Positions 49,540-58,785 of a stretch of DNA of 64,000 nt are shown here, piece by piece. The stretch comes from Actinobacteria bacterium OV450 (lineage in GTDB: Bacteria; Actinomycetota; Actinomycetes; Streptomycetales; Streptomycetaceae), in NCBI GenBank assembly GCA_001298555.1, contig LJCW01000357.1:1-64000 (forward strand). The letters are read 5' to 3'. The notes under the pieces are model-generated. The model was not told the DNA's origin, did no database searches, and saw only the letters and a program-made list of their open reading frames with translations. Both the position numbers and the translations under genes were made by a program. Every line of letters begins with the position of its first letter. The stretch's first letter is position 1.

Positions 49540-51108
49540 GTGTTCGATACGCTTTCCGACCGCCTCAGCGCGACCTTCAAGTCCCTCCGGGGCAAAGGAC
49601 GCCTCTCCGAGCAGGACATCGACGCTGCGGCGCGGGAAATCCGTATCGCCCTCCTCGAGGCCGACGTCGCCCTCCCCGTGGTCCGCTCCTTCATCGCGAA
49701 CGTCAAGGAGCGCGCCCGCGGCGAAGAGGTCTCCAAGGCCCTGAACCCGGGCCAGCAGGTCCTCAAGATCGTCAACGACGAGCTCGTCTCGATCCTCGGC
49801 GGCGAGACCCGGCGGCTGCGCTTCGCCAAGACCGCGCCCACCGTGATCATGCTCGCCGGTCTCCAGGGCGCCGGTAAGACCACCCTCGCCGGAAAGCTCG
49901 GCCTCTGGCTCAAGGGCCAGGGCCACTCCCCGCTGCTCGTCGCCTGTGACCTCCAGCGGCCCAACGCCGTCAACCAGCTGAGCGTCGTCGCCGAGCGCGC
50001 CGGTGTCGCGGTCTACGCGCCCGCCCCCGGCAACGGCATCGGCGACCCGGTGCAGGTGGCCAAGGACTCCATCGAGTACGCCCGCACCAAGCAGTACGAC
50101 ATCGTCATCGTCGACACCGCCGGCCGCCTCGGCATCGACCAGGAGCTGATGCAGCAGGCCGCGGACATCCGTGACGCCGTCAGCCCCGACGAGATCCTCT
50201 TCGTCGTCGACGCCATGATCGGTCAGGACGCGGTCAACACCGCCGAGGCCTTCCGCGACGGCGTCGGCTTCGACGGCGTCGTGCTCTCCAAGCTCGACGG
50301 CGACGCCCGCGGTGGTGCCGCGCTCTCGATCGCGCACGTCACCGGCAAGCAGATCATGTTCGCCTCCAACGGCGAGAAGCTCGACGAGTTCGACGCGTTC
50401 CACCCCGACCGCATGGCGGGCCGGATCCTCGACATGGGTGACATGCTCACCCTCATCGAGCAGGCCGAGAAGACCTTCAGCCAGGCCGAGGCCGAGAAGA
50501 TGGCGGCCAAGCTGGCGAAGGGACCGAAGGAGTTCACGCTCGACGACTTCCTGGCCCAGATGGAGCAGGTCCGGAAGATGGGCTCCATCTCCAAGCTGCT
50601 CGGCATGCTCCCCGGCATGGGTCAGATCAAGGACCAGATCAACAACATCGACGAGCGCGACGTGGACCGCACCGCCGCGATCATCAAGTCGATGACCCCG
50701 GCCGAGCGCCAGGACCCGCACCTCATCAACGGCTCGCGCCGCGCCCGTATCGCCAAGGGCTCCGGTGTCGAGGTCAGCGCCGTCAAGAACCTGGTCGAGC
50801 GCTTCTTCGAGGCCCGCAAGATGATGTCCCGCATGGCGCAGGGCGGCGGGATGCCCGGCATGCCCGGCATCCCCGGGATGGGCGGCGGCCCCGGCCGGCA
50901 GAAGAAGCAGGTCAAGCAGGCCAAGGGCAAGCGCAAGAGCGGCAACCCGATGAAGCGCAAGGAAGAGGAGGCGGCCGCAGCGGCCCGCCGTGAGCAGGGC
51001 CCGCAGAGCGCCCCGCCCGCCACCGGCAGCCCGTTCGGCCTTCCCGCCGGCGGCCAGGGCGGCCAGGACTTCGACCTTCCGGACGAGTTCAAGAAGTTCA
51101 TGAAGTAA
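49540..51108 (+). CDS. ffh: Signal recognition particle protein Ffh
   Basis: A 522-residue SRP54 GTPase binding signal peptides and 4.5S RNA. N domain (MFDTLSDRLSATFKSLRGKG), then G domain with LAGLQGAGKTTLAGKLG (G1), ACDLQRPNAVNQL, VDTAGRLGID (G3) and SKLDGDARGG (G4), then a Met-rich M domain (MGSISKLLGMLPGMGQIKDQ; NGSRRARIAKGSG). The C-terminal ~90 residues are a Gly/Lys-rich extension. The GTG at 49540 is chosen by the conserved start; GAGGA is a little distant. Confidence 0.97.
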   Translation: MFDTLSDRLSATFKSLRGKGRLSEQDIDAAAREIRIALLEADVALPVVRSFIANVKERARGEEVSKALNPGQQVLKIVNDELVSILGGETRRLRFAKTAPTVIMLAGLQGAGKTTLAGKLGLWLKGQGHSPLLVACDLQRPNAVNQLSVVAERAGVAVYAPAPGNGIGDPVQVAKDSIEYARTKQYDIVIVDTAGRLGIDQELMQQAADIRDAVSPDEILFVVDAMIGQDAVNTAEAFRDGVGFDGVVLSKLDGDARGGAALSIAHVTGKQIMFASNGEKLDEFDAFHPDRMAGRILDMGDMLTLIEQAEKTFSQAEAEKMAAKLAKGPKEFTLDDFLAQMEQVRKMGSISKLLGMLPGMGQIKDQINNIDERDVDRTAAIIKSMTPAERQDPHLINGSRRARIAKGSGVEVSAVKNLVERFFEARKMMSRMAQGGGMPGMPGIPGMGGGPGRQKKQVKQAKGKRKSGNPMKRKEEEAAAAARREQGPQSAPPATGSPFGLPAGGQGGQDFDLPDEFKKFMK

Positions 51109-51125
51109 GGGCAGCAGGAGCCGAC

Positions 51126-51156
51126 GGGCCCCGGCCGGATGATCCGGCCGGGGCCC
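51126..51156 (+). terminator. Terminator after ffh
   Basis: A perfect 15-bp inverted repeat around a single G, followed by TTCT. Confidence 0.9.
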
Positions 51157-51234
51157 TTCTGCATACCCTCAGCGGGCGCAATGGGGAGTTATATCCCTTA
51201 TGGTCGGCCCCGAGGACGGCAGTAAGGAGGCCAC

Positions 51235-53151
51235 GTGCCCAGCCCCACCCCCGTACCGCCTCGTGACCGTGCCGACACGCCCTGGCGCTCCGAGGGCGCG
51301 CCGCCCTCACCGCCACCCCGGAGGCGGATGCCCGGGGGGTGGCGCGGACTGATCCTCGCCGCCCTGATCGTCTTCCTGATCACCAACGTGGTGCTGTCGT
51401 TCTTCAACGAGGGCGACGAGCCGACGATCTCCTACACGGAGTTCAGCAAGCAGGTCGCCGACGGCAACGTCTCGAAGATCTACTCCAAGGGCGACGCGAT
51501 CCAGGGCGAGCTGAAGAACAAGCAGCCGCTGCCCGACGGCCACAAGGGCGACTACACGAAGTTCGTCACCCAGCGCCCGGCGTTCGCCGACGACCAGCTG
51601 TGGGCGAACCTCAGCAAGCACGACGTCGTCGTCACCGCCTCCCCGGTCGTCGTGCAGCGCAGCCTCCTGGCGAACCTGCTGATCTCGCTGGCCCCCATGC
51701 TGCTGCTGGTCCTGCTGTGGGTGTTCATCGCCCGCCGCATGGGCTCCGCCATGGGCGGCGTCGGCGGACTGGGCCGCAAACAGCCGCCCAAGCCCGTCGA
51801 GCTGGAGGGCGGCAGGCGCACCACCTTCGCCGACGTGGCCGGCATCGACGAGGTCAAGGGCGAACTCAGCGACGTCGTGGACTTCCTCAAGCACCCCCAG
51901 CAGTACCGCGCCCTGGGCGCCCGGATGCCCGGCGGGGTGCTGCTCGCCGGGCCGCCCGGCACCGGCAAGACGCTGCTGGCGCGGGCGGTCGCGGGCGAGG
52001 CCGGAGTGCCGTTCTTCTCCGCCTCCGCCTCCGAGTTCATCGAGATGATCGTCGGCGTCGGCGCCTCCCGGGTCCGCGAACTCTTCTCCGAGGCCCGGAA
52101 GGTGGCCCCCTCCATCGTCTTCATCGACGAGATCGACACCATCGGCCGGGCCCGCGGCGGCGGCGGCCTCGGGGGCCACGACGAGCGCGAACAGACCCTG
52201 AACCAGATCCTGACCGAGATGGACGGCTTCTCCGGCTCGGAGGGCGTGGTCGTCCTCGCCGCCACCAACCGGCCCGACGTCCTGGACCCGGCGCTCACCC
52301 GCCCCGGCCGCTTCGACCGGACGGTGTCGGTCTCCCCGCCGGACCGGGCCGGCCGCGAGGCCATCCTGCGGATCCACACCCGCGAGATCCCCCTCGCCGC
52401 CGACGCGGACCTCGCCCAGGTGTCCCGCACCACCCCCGGCATGACCGGCGCGGACCTCGCCAATCTGGCCAACGAAGCCGCCCTCCTCGCGGTGAAGCGA
52501 AAGCAGAGCCAGGTCACCGGGGCGGACTTCATGGACGCCCTGGAGAAGGTCCAGCTGGGCGCGGCGCGGGCCCTGGTCATGCCGGAGGAGGAGCGCCGCC
52601 GCACGGCCTACCACGAGAGCGGCCACGCCCTGCTCGGCATGCTCCAGCCGGGAGCCGACCCGGTCCGCAAGGTCACGATCGTGCCGCGCGGCCGGGCGCT
52701 CGGCGTCACGCTCTCGACCCCGGACGCCGACCGCTACTCCTACACGCAGGACTACCTCCGCGGCCGGATCATCGGCGCGCTGGGCGGCATGGCCGCCGAG
52801 CACGTCGTCTTCGACGTCATCACCACGGGCGCGGAGAACGACCTGGAACAGGTCACCAACCTGGCCCGCGGCATGGTCGGCCGCTGGGGCATGAGCGAAC
52901 GCGTCGGGCGACTCACCGCGATCCCGGCGGACGCGCAGAGTCCGTACGGCCTCCTCGCCGCCCCTGCCACCCTGGACGCGGTGGACCAGGAGATGCGGCG
53001 CATCGTCGACGAGTGCTACGCGGAGGCCTGCCGGCTGCTGCGCGAACACCGTCCGAAACTCGACGCCCTGACCGAGGCGCTGCTGGCGAACGAGACCCTG
53101 GACGAGCCCGCCGCCTACCGGGCCGCGGGCATCCCGCGCCGGTCGACGTAG
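51235..53151 (+). CDS. ftsH: ATP-dependent membrane zinc protease, FtsH family
   Basis: A 638-residue FtsH-type protease. Two membrane helices (about 40-60 LILAALIVFLITNVVLSFF and 145-165 LLISLAPMLLLVLLWVFI) flank an extracytoplasmic domain. The AAA+ module has GPPGTGKTLLARAV (Walker A near 240), IVFIDEIDTIGRARG (Walker B) and DVLDPALTRPGRFDR (second region of homology). The zinc protease has the intact HESGH near 460. Streptomyces usually has another FtsH near folE/folP, so this is probably a second paralogue. AAGGAGGCCAC precedes the GTG. Confidence 0.93.
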   Translation: MPSPTPVPPRDRADTPWRSEGAPPSPPPRRRMPGGWRGLILAALIVFLITNVVLSFFNEGDEPTISYTEFSKQVADGNVSKIYSKGDAIQGELKNKQPLPDGHKGDYTKFVTQRPAFADDQLWANLSKHDVVVTASPVVVQRSLLANLLISLAPMLLLVLLWVFIARRMGSAMGGVGGLGRKQPPKPVELEGGRRTTFADVAGIDEVKGELSDVVDFLKHPQQYRALGARMPGGVLLAGPPGTGKTLLARAVAGEAGVPFFSASASEFIEMIVGVGASRVRELFSEARKVAPSIVFIDEIDTIGRARGGGGLGGHDEREQTLNQILTEMDGFSGSEGVVVLAATNRPDVLDPALTRPGRFDRTVSVSPPDRAGREAILRIHTREIPLAADADLAQVSRTTPGMTGADLANLANEAALLAVKRKQSQVTGADFMDALEKVQLGAARALVMPEEERRRTAYHESGHALLGMLQPGADPVRKVTIVPRGRALGVTLSTPDADRYSYTQDYLRGRIIGALGGMAAEHVVFDVITTGAENDLEQVTNLARGMVGRWGMSERVGRLTAIPADAQSPYGLLAAPATLDAVDQEMRRIVDECYAEACRLLREHRPKLDALTEALLANETLDEPAAYRAAGIPRRST

Positions 53152-53192
53152 CGGCGCGTGCCCCCGCGCCCCCGTGGGCGGGCCCTGGAGGG

Positions 53193-53870
53193 CTACGGCA
53201 CGCGGGCGATCACGTACCGGAAGATGTTCGGGAGCCACACCGTGCCGTCCGGCCGCTCGTACGGGTGCAGCGCCTCCGTCAGCTCCTTCTCGACCTGCGC
53301 CGGATCGGAGGAGGACTCGTACAGCCCCGTCGACAGCAGCCCCCGTACCGCGCTGTCCACGTCCGCGTAGCCGAAGGGGCAGAACACCCGCCCCGAACCG
53401 TCCGGCGAGAGCCCCGCGTCCGCCACCACCGCGTCCAGGTCCTGGGCGGCGGGCCCGCCGCCCAGCACCGTGGGCACCGTGCACCGCTCCGCCGGACCCC
53501 AGTCGGCCAGGACCACCGCCGCGCCCCGCCGGACCGCCGGCAGGGACGCGTCCAGCGCCGCCGCGGACGGCGAGAAGGCCAGCAGCACGTCGTAGGGGCG
53601 CGCGCCGCCCGGCGGGGCCGGGACCACGTCCAGCAGCCGCTCGCGCGCCAGCGCCCGCCGCGCCGGGTCCGCCTCCACACCCGTGGCGACGGCTCCCCGG
53701 CCCGCGGCCAGCAGCAGCGCCAGCCCGGACCCGCAGTCCAGGCCGAGCAGCCGGTCGCCCGGCCCGACCTCCAGCCGGTCGTAGACCGCCTCGTACAGCG
53801 GTACCAGCATCCGTTCCTGGATCTCCGCCCAGTCCCGGGCGACGAGCGTCGCCGTCGGCGTCGGTGTCAT
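53193..53870 (-). CDS. SAM-dependent methyltransferase-like protein
   Basis: A 225-residue class I methyltransferase-like fold: motif I LLGLDCGSGLALLLAAG near 50, the acidic end of strand 2 ATGVEADPARRALAR, and YDVLLAFSP as motif II. The substrate is unknown. The ATG at 53870 is preceded by AGGAG at 10 bases; a longer frame to 54014 would overlap the divergent proS start. It is convergent with the FtsH gene. Confidence 0.85.
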   Translation of the reverse strand: MTPTPTATLVARDWAEIQERMLVPLYEAVYDRLEVGPGDRLLGLDCGSGLALLLAAGRGAVATGVEADPARRALARERLLDVVPAPPGGARPYDVLLAFSPSAAALDASLPAVRRGAAVVLADWGPAERCTVPTVLGGGPAAQDLDAVVADAGLSPDGSGRVFCPFGYADVDSAVRGLLSTGLYESSSDPAQVEKELTEALHPYERPDGTVWLPNIFRYVIARVP

Positions 53871-54001
53871 CGAAAGAGCGCTCCTGATTCCTTGTCGCCC
53901 CCTTGCCCCCGTTGCCAGAGAACTCCCCATTCGCCCCCGCGTCCAGAGGAGTGCGCCACCCGATTCACGCTCGACGCGCCCGGCGCCGTACCATTCGCGC
54001 C

Positions 54002-55414
54002 ATGGCAAAGGCACCCGTTCTCACCCCCCAGGCGGAGGATTTCCCCCGCTGGTACCAGGATCTGATCAACAAGGCCGAGCTGGCCGACAACGGTCCGGTC
54101 CGCGGCACCATGGTCATCCGACCGTACGGCTACGGGCTGTGGGAGCGGATGCAGCAGGAGATGGACGCGCGCATCAAGGACGCGGGCGCCCAGAACGCGT
54201 ACTTCCCGCTGTTCATCCCGCAGTCGTACCTGACGCGCGAGGCCGAGCACGTCGAGGGCTTCGCCCCCGAGCTCGCGGTCGTCACCCACGGCGGCGGCAA
54301 GGAGCTGGAAGAGCCGGTCGTGGTCCGGCCCACCTCCGAGACGATCATCAACGACTACTTCTCCAAGTGGGTCCAGAGCTACCGCGACCTGCCCCTGCTG
54401 ATCAACCAGTGGGCGAACGTGGTCCGCTGGGAGATGCGCCCGCGCGTGTTCCTCCGTACGAGTGAGTTCCTCTGGCAGGAGGGGCACACCGCCCACGCCA
54501 CGTACGAGGACGCCCGCGACTACGCCGCCCGCATCCACACGGACGTGTACGGCGACTTCATGACGAACGTGCTCGGCATCGACGTCGTGCTCGGCCGCAA
54601 GACCGCCAAGGAGCGCTTCGCCGGCGCCATCAACACCCTCACCCTCGAAGGCATGATGGGCGACGGCAAGGCGCTGCAGCTGGGCACGAGCCACGAGCTC
54701 GGCACCAACTTCGCCAAGGCCTTCAACACGCAGTACCTGTCGAAGGAAGGCAAGCAGGAGCTCGTCTGGCAGACCTCGTGGGGCGTCTCGACCCGCATGG
54801 TCGGCGGCCTGATCATGTCCCACGGCGACGACAACGGCCTGCGCGTCCCGCCGCGCCTGGCGCACGTCCAGGTCGTCGTCATGGCGATCAAGGGCGACGA
54901 GGCCGTCACCAAGGTCCGCGAGCTCGGCGCGCAGCTGAAGGCCGCCGGCCTCCGCGTCCACGTCGACGACCGCGTCGACACCCCCTTCGGCCGCCGCGCC
55001 GTGGACTGGGAGCTCAAGGGCGTACCGGTCCGCGTCGAGATCGGCCCCCGCGACCTGGAGGCCGGCACCGCGATGCTGGCCCGCCGGATCCCGGGCGGCA
55101 AGGAGCCCGTGCAGATCGACGCGCTCGCCGACCTGCTGCCCAAGGTGCTGGACGAGGACCAGGCGCAGCTGCTGCGCGAGTCCCGCGAGCGCCGCCTGGC
55201 CCGCACCTCCGACGTCTCCACCATCGAGGAGGCCGCCGAGGCCGCCGTCGCGGGCGGCTGGGCGCGGATCCCGTGGGCCGACCTCGGCCCCGAGGGCGAG
55301 GCCAAGCTGGGCGAGCAGGCCGTCTCCGTCCGCTGCCTGATCGCCGAGGACGGGTCGGTGCCGGAGGCGGACGACGCCCCCGGTACGCTCGCGATCGTCG
55401 CGCGCTCCTACTGA
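54002..55414 (+). CDS. proS: Prolyl-tRNA synthetase, archaeal/eukaryal type
   Basis: A 470-residue class II synthetase. The layout is that of the archaeal/eukaryal-like ProRS: no editing-domain insertion between motifs 2 and 3, motif 2 region RWEMRPRVFLRTSEFLWQEG, TAHATYEDA, and a C-terminus ending in ...VARSY with the terminal Tyr. The Cys zinc site usual near the end of that class is missing; only one Cys is seen there. Streptomyces normally also has the ~565-residue bacterial ProRS elsewhere, so this may be a second enzyme. The ATG at 54002 has no ribosome-binding site, so translation may be leaderless. Confidence 0.93.
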   Translation: MAKAPVLTPQAEDFPRWYQDLINKAELADNGPVRGTMVIRPYGYGLWERMQQEMDARIKDAGAQNAYFPLFIPQSYLTREAEHVEGFAPELAVVTHGGGKELEEPVVVRPTSETIINDYFSKWVQSYRDLPLLINQWANVVRWEMRPRVFLRTSEFLWQEGHTAHATYEDARDYAARIHTDVYGDFMTNVLGIDVVLGRKTAKERFAGAINTLTLEGMMGDGKALQLGTSHELGTNFAKAFNTQYLSKEGKQELVWQTSWGVSTRMVGGLIMSHGDDNGLRVPPRLAHVQVVVMAIKGDEAVTKVRELGAQLKAAGLRVHVDDRVDTPFGRRAVDWELKGVPVRVEIGPRDLEAGTAMLARRIPGGKEPVQIDALADLLPKVLDEDQAQLLRESRERRLARTSDVSTIEEAAEAAVAGGWARIPWADLGPEGEAKLGEQAVSVRCLIAEDGSVPEADDAPGTLAIVARSY

Positions 55415-55433
55415 TCGCCGCCGTCAGACCGCG

Positions 55434-55483
55434 GAACCGGTCCCGGCGCACGGCACGAGCCGCGCGCCGGGGCCGGTTCTTTT
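55434..55483 (+). terminator. Intrinsic terminator after proS
   Basis: A 16-bp stem (55434-55449 with 55464-55479, one G-T pair), a 14-base loop, and TTTTC immediately after. Confidence 0.8.
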
Positions 55484-55636
55484 CGGTCGGCCTGGTCGAC
55501 GTTACGTACCGACTCCTCCTGGGATCGGCGCACCCGTCCTCGTCGGGACGCATCAGACTGAACTGACTGGTACGTGCAAAAAATTTGGAATGGCCCGGAA
55601 TCGGAACACCGGGGCACCCCGGCTCGTTGTCACGAC

Positions 55637-56236
55637 GTGAGCACGACACCACCTGTTCTCGCCGCAGAGCTGGCGCAGGCGTGGGCCGACATTCAGCGGT
55701 ACCACCCCGAGCTGCCTGACCTTGCCGCGCCCGAGTCCCTGATCGGAGAGTCCTCGTCCGCCTGCGGCGCCGAACTCTCCTTCGAGCGACTGCTGCACGA
55801 GGCAGTCCATGGCATCGCCGCCGCCCGCGGAGTACGTGACACCTCGCGGGCCGGCCGCTATCACAACCGCAGATTCCTCGCGATCGCCGAGGAGATGGGG
55901 CTGGACCACTCCGACGAGCCGCATGCCAGCAGCGGCTTCTCGCTGGTCTCGCTCAATCCCGAGGCGAAGAAGCGCTACCGCCCCACCATGGAGCGGCTCC
56001 AGCGCGCACTCAAGGCCCATACGGCCGCGACGGCCGCCGACACCAAGCGCAGCTTCCGCGGGCCGGCCGCCCGCCACGGCTCCTCGGGTGGCGGCGTCCG
56101 CGTCAAGGCGGTCTGCGACTGCGGTCGCAACGTGCGGGTGGTCCCGTCCGTGCTGGCCCAGGCGCCGATCGTGTGCGGCGGCTGCATGAAGCCGTTCCGC
56201 ATTCCCGAGGTGGCCGTCTCGGCCGCCGCCTCCTGA
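55637..56236 (+). CDS. SprT-like protein: HEXXH motif plus C-terminal zinc ribbon
   Basis: The 199 residues hold the zincin motif LLHEAVHGIAAARG (HEAVH) near residue 55, followed by GRYHNRRFLAIAEEMGL, which resembles the third-ligand helix of SprT-type minigluzincins. A two-Cys-pair ribbon, VCDCGRNVRVV...IVCGGCMKPFRI, is near the end. This order (HEXXH domain, then ribbon) is that of SprT/Spartan-like proteins, but the match is by pattern only. There is no signal peptide, so it is cytoplasmic. The GTG at 55637 is chosen (MSTTPPVLAAELAQAW); the frame is open from 55574. It sits between proS and rpsP. Confidence 0.72.
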   Translation: MSTTPPVLAAELAQAWADIQRYHPELPDLAAPESLIGESSSACGAELSFERLLHEAVHGIAAARGVRDTSRAGRYHNRRFLAIAEEMGLDHSDEPHASSGFSLVSLNPEAKKRYRPTMERLQRALKAHTAATAADTKRSFRGPAARHGSSGGGVRVKAVCDCGRNVRVVPSVLAQAPIVCGGCMKPFRIPEVAVSAAAS

Positions 56237-56503
56237 GCCCGCGGCCCCGCCGTACGGGGGCGGCGGGCGGGCCGGGCGCCCGCCCGCGGGGCGTCGGCGC
56301 CCGGGGGCGGGCAACCGTGCGCCTTCGATCGCAGCTCGCCGCGAGAAGAGCCGCGGGCATGTGGCACAATGGCTAGCTGTACTCGACAGTCGCATAGGAC
56401 CCCTCTCTCCTCCGGCTGACGCGTCCATCGGGCACCCGAGTACCGCAACCCCACGTGGCATCTCATGTGCCCAACCACGTCAAGTTCAGGAGACACCACT
56501 CCA

Positions 56504-56944
56504 GTGGCAGTCAAGATCAAGCTCAAGCGCCTCGGCAAGATTCGCCAGCCGCACTACCGCATCGTCGTCGCCGACTCGCGCACCCGCCGCGATGGTCGTG
56601 CGATCGAGGAGATCGGTCTGTACCACCCGACGTACAACCCGTCGCGCATCGAGGTCAACGCCGAGCGTGCGCAGTACTGGCTGTCGGTCGGCGCCCAGCC
56701 CACCGAGGCTGTGCTCGCCATCCTGAAGCTGACCGGTGACTGGCAGGCGCACAAGGGCCTCCCGGCCCCCGCGCCGCTGCTCCAGCCGGAGACGAAGGAG
56801 AGCAAGCGTCGCTCCTTCGACGAGTTCGCCAAGGCCCTCGAGGGCATCGGCGAGACCAAGGGCGAGGCCATCACGCAGAAGGCGAAGAAGGCCGACAAGA
56901 AGGCGGACGAGGCTGAGGCCGCCGCCGAGTCGACCGAGGCCTGA
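56504..56944 (+). CDS. rpsP: 30S ribosomal protein S16
   Basis: The 146 residues start MAVKIKLKRLGKIRQPHYRI and include ADSRTRRDGRAIEEIGLYHP. About 50 residues of Lys/Glu/Ala-rich tail extend beyond the typical ~85-residue S16, as in other Streptomyces. The GTG at 56504 follows AGGAG. It is the first gene of the rpsP-khpA-rimM-trmD-rplS cluster. The 267-base gap before it includes CACAAT near 56364, a possible -10 element, but no firm promoter. Confidence 0.97.
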   Translation: MAVKIKLKRLGKIRQPHYRIVVADSRTRRDGRAIEEIGLYHPTYNPSRIEVNAERAQYWLSVGAQPTEAVLAILKLTGDWQAHKGLPAPAPLLQPETKESKRRSFDEFAKALEGIGETKGEAITQKAKKADKKADEAEAAAESTEA

Positions 56945-56946
56945 GC

Positions 56947-57186
56947 ATGCTCGAGGAGGCTCTTGAGCACCTCGTAAAGGGCATTGTGGACAACCCCGAC
57001 GACGTGCAGGTCGCCTCGCGCAACCTGCGTCGCGGGCAGGTGCTCGAGGTCCGGGTGCACCCCGACGACCTCGGGAAGGTGATCGGCCGCAACGGCCGCA
57101 CCGCACGTGCCCTGCGTACCGTCGTGGGCGCCATCGGCGGCCGGGGGATCCGCGTCGACCTCGTCGACGTGGACCAGGTCCGCTGA
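56947..57186 (+). CDS. khpA: KH-domain RNA-binding protein (KhpA)
   Basis: A 79-residue single KH domain (YlqC/KhpA family) with the GxxG loop in DDLGKVIGRNGRTARALRTV. The usual partner is KhpB/Jag, encoded elsewhere. It starts 2 bases after the rpsP stop, in the conserved rpsP-rimM setting. Confidence 0.95.
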   Translation: MLEEALEHLVKGIVDNPDDVQVASRNLRRGQVLEVRVHPDDLGKVIGRNGRTARALRTVVGAIGGRGIRVDLVDVDQVR

Positions 57187-57203
57187 GCAGTTGAATCACC
57201 GGC

Positions 57204-57241
57204 ACGGGCCGGGGAGGGCACCAGTGCCCACCCCGGCCCGT
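57204..57241 (+). terminator. Hairpin between khpA and rimM
   Basis: A 17-position stem with one A-A mismatch (57204-57220 with 57225-57241) and the loop CCAG. It lies inside the operon, so partial termination or RNA processing is more likely than a full stop. Confidence 0.65.
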
Positions 57242-57267
57242 CGTCGTCTGAACAGGAGAGAACGAGA

Positions 57268-57831
57268 GTGCAGCTGGTAGTCGCGCGGATCGGCCGCGCC
57301 CACGGGATCAAGGGTGAGGTCACCGTCGAGGTGCGGACCGACGAGCCGGAGCTGCGGCTCTCGCCCGGTGCCGTGCTCCTCACCGAACCGGCGTCCGCCG
57401 GTCCGCTGACCATTGAGACGGGCCGGGTGCACAGCGGCCGGCTGCTGCTCCGTTTCGAGGGCGTCAAGGACCGCACCGGCGCCGAGGGGCTGCGCAACAC
57501 CCTGCTCATCGCCGAGGTGGACCCCTCCGAGCTGCCCGAGGAGGAGGACGAGTACTACGACCACCAGCTGATGGACCTGGACGTGGTGCTGGAGGACGAC
57601 ACCGAGATCGGCCGGATCACCGAGATCTCCCACCTCCCCTCGCAGGACCTCTTCATCGTCGAGCGCCCCGACGGCACCGAGGTGATGATCCCCTTCGTGG
57701 AGGAGATCGTCGCCGAGATCGACCTGGAGGAGCAGCGCTGCGTCATCACACCGCCGCCCGGGCTGATCGACGACCGCGCGGAGGTCGTCTCGACGCGCGA
57801 CGAGGACGCCGAGGCCGGGGAAGAAGCCTGA
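57268..57831 (+). CDS. rimM: Ribosome maturation factor RimM
   Basis: A 187-residue 30S maturation factor that binds S19. The N-terminal domain begins MQLVVARIGRAHGIKGEVTV; the PRC-barrel domain includes EYYDHQLMDLDV and MIPFVEEIVAEIDLEEQ. AGGAGAG precedes the GTG. It overlaps trmD by one base (TGATG). Confidence 0.97.
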   Translation: MQLVVARIGRAHGIKGEVTVEVRTDEPELRLSPGAVLLTEPASAGPLTIETGRVHSGRLLLRFEGVKDRTGAEGLRNTLLIAEVDPSELPEEEDEYYDHQLMDLDVVLEDDTEIGRITEISHLPSQDLFIVERPDGTEVMIPFVEEIVAEIDLEEQRCVITPPPGLIDDRAEVVSTRDEDAEAGEEA

Positions 57832-58652
57832 TGCGTCTCGACGTCGTCACCATCTTCCCCGAGTACCTGGAGCCGCTGAACGTCTCCCTCGTCGGCAAGG
57901 CGCGGGCCCGCGGGCAGCTCGACGTACACGTCCACGACCTGCGGGACTGGACGTACGACCGGCACAACACCGTCGACGACACCCCGTACGGCGGTGGCCC
58001 CGGCATGGTCATGAAGACCGAGCCGTGGGGCGAGGCGCTCGACGAGGCGCTGGCCGACGGGTACGAGGCCGGCGCGCGCGGGCCGGTCATGGTCGTCCCC
58101 ACGCCCAGCGGCCGCCCGTTCACCCAGGAACTCGCCGTCGAGCTCTCCGAGCGGCCCTGGCTGATCTTCACACCGGCCCGGTACGAGGGCATCGACCGCC
58201 GCGTCATCGACGAGTACGCGACGCGGATGCCGGTCTACGAGGTCTCCATCGGCGACTACGTGCTGGCGGGCGGCGAGGCCGCCGTCCTGGTCGTCACCGA
58301 GGCCGTGGCCCGGCTGCTGCCCGGTGTGCTCGGCAACGCGGAATCCCACCGGGACGACTCCTTCGCGCCCGGCGAGATGGCGAACCTGCTGGAGGGGCCG
58401 GTCTACACGAAGCCCCCGCAGTGGCGCGGCCGGGGCATCCCCGACGTGCTGCTCAGCGGGCACCACGGGAAGATCGCGCGCTGGCGCCGGGACGAGGCCT
58501 TCCGCCGGACCGCGCAGCACCGCCCCGATCTGATCGAGCGCTGCGAGGCCTCCGCCTTCGACAAGAAGGACCGCGAGATCCTGAGCATCCTGGGCTGGCG
58601 GCCCGCCGCCGACGGCCGATTTTGGCTCAGGCCGGAGGCCGTGGAAGAATAG
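57831..58652 (+). CDS. trmD: tRNA (guanine37-N1)-methyltransferase
   Basis: A 273-residue SPOUT (trefoil-knot) enzyme methylating G37 to prevent frameshifting. MRLDVVTIFPEYLEPLNVSL is at the start, TPYGGGPGMVMKTEP near 45, RYEGIDRRVIDEYA and SIGDYVLAGGEAAVLVVTEA form the knot, and GEMANLLEGPVYTKPPQWRG follows. It is translationally coupled to rimM. Confidence 0.97.
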   Translation: MRLDVVTIFPEYLEPLNVSLVGKARARGQLDVHVHDLRDWTYDRHNTVDDTPYGGGPGMVMKTEPWGEALDEALADGYEAGARGPVMVVPTPSGRPFTQELAVELSERPWLIFTPARYEGIDRRVIDEYATRMPVYEVSIGDYVLAGGEAAVLVVTEAVARLLPGVLGNAESHRDDSFAPGEMANLLEGPVYTKPPQWRGRGIPDVLLSGHHGKIARWRRDEAFRRTAQHRPDLIERCEASAFDKKDREILSILGWRPAADGRFWLRPEAVEE

Positions 58653-58785
58653 GCGGCTGCTGTGTGCTCGCGTACGCCCCTGCCACAGGGGGACAGTCGT
58701 CCGCGCAGTGACGCAGCTCCCGAATTCTCTACGGAAACCCGCACCGGCGGCCTGTGGCGTCGTGCGAAGAAAGCAGACGAAGAAC

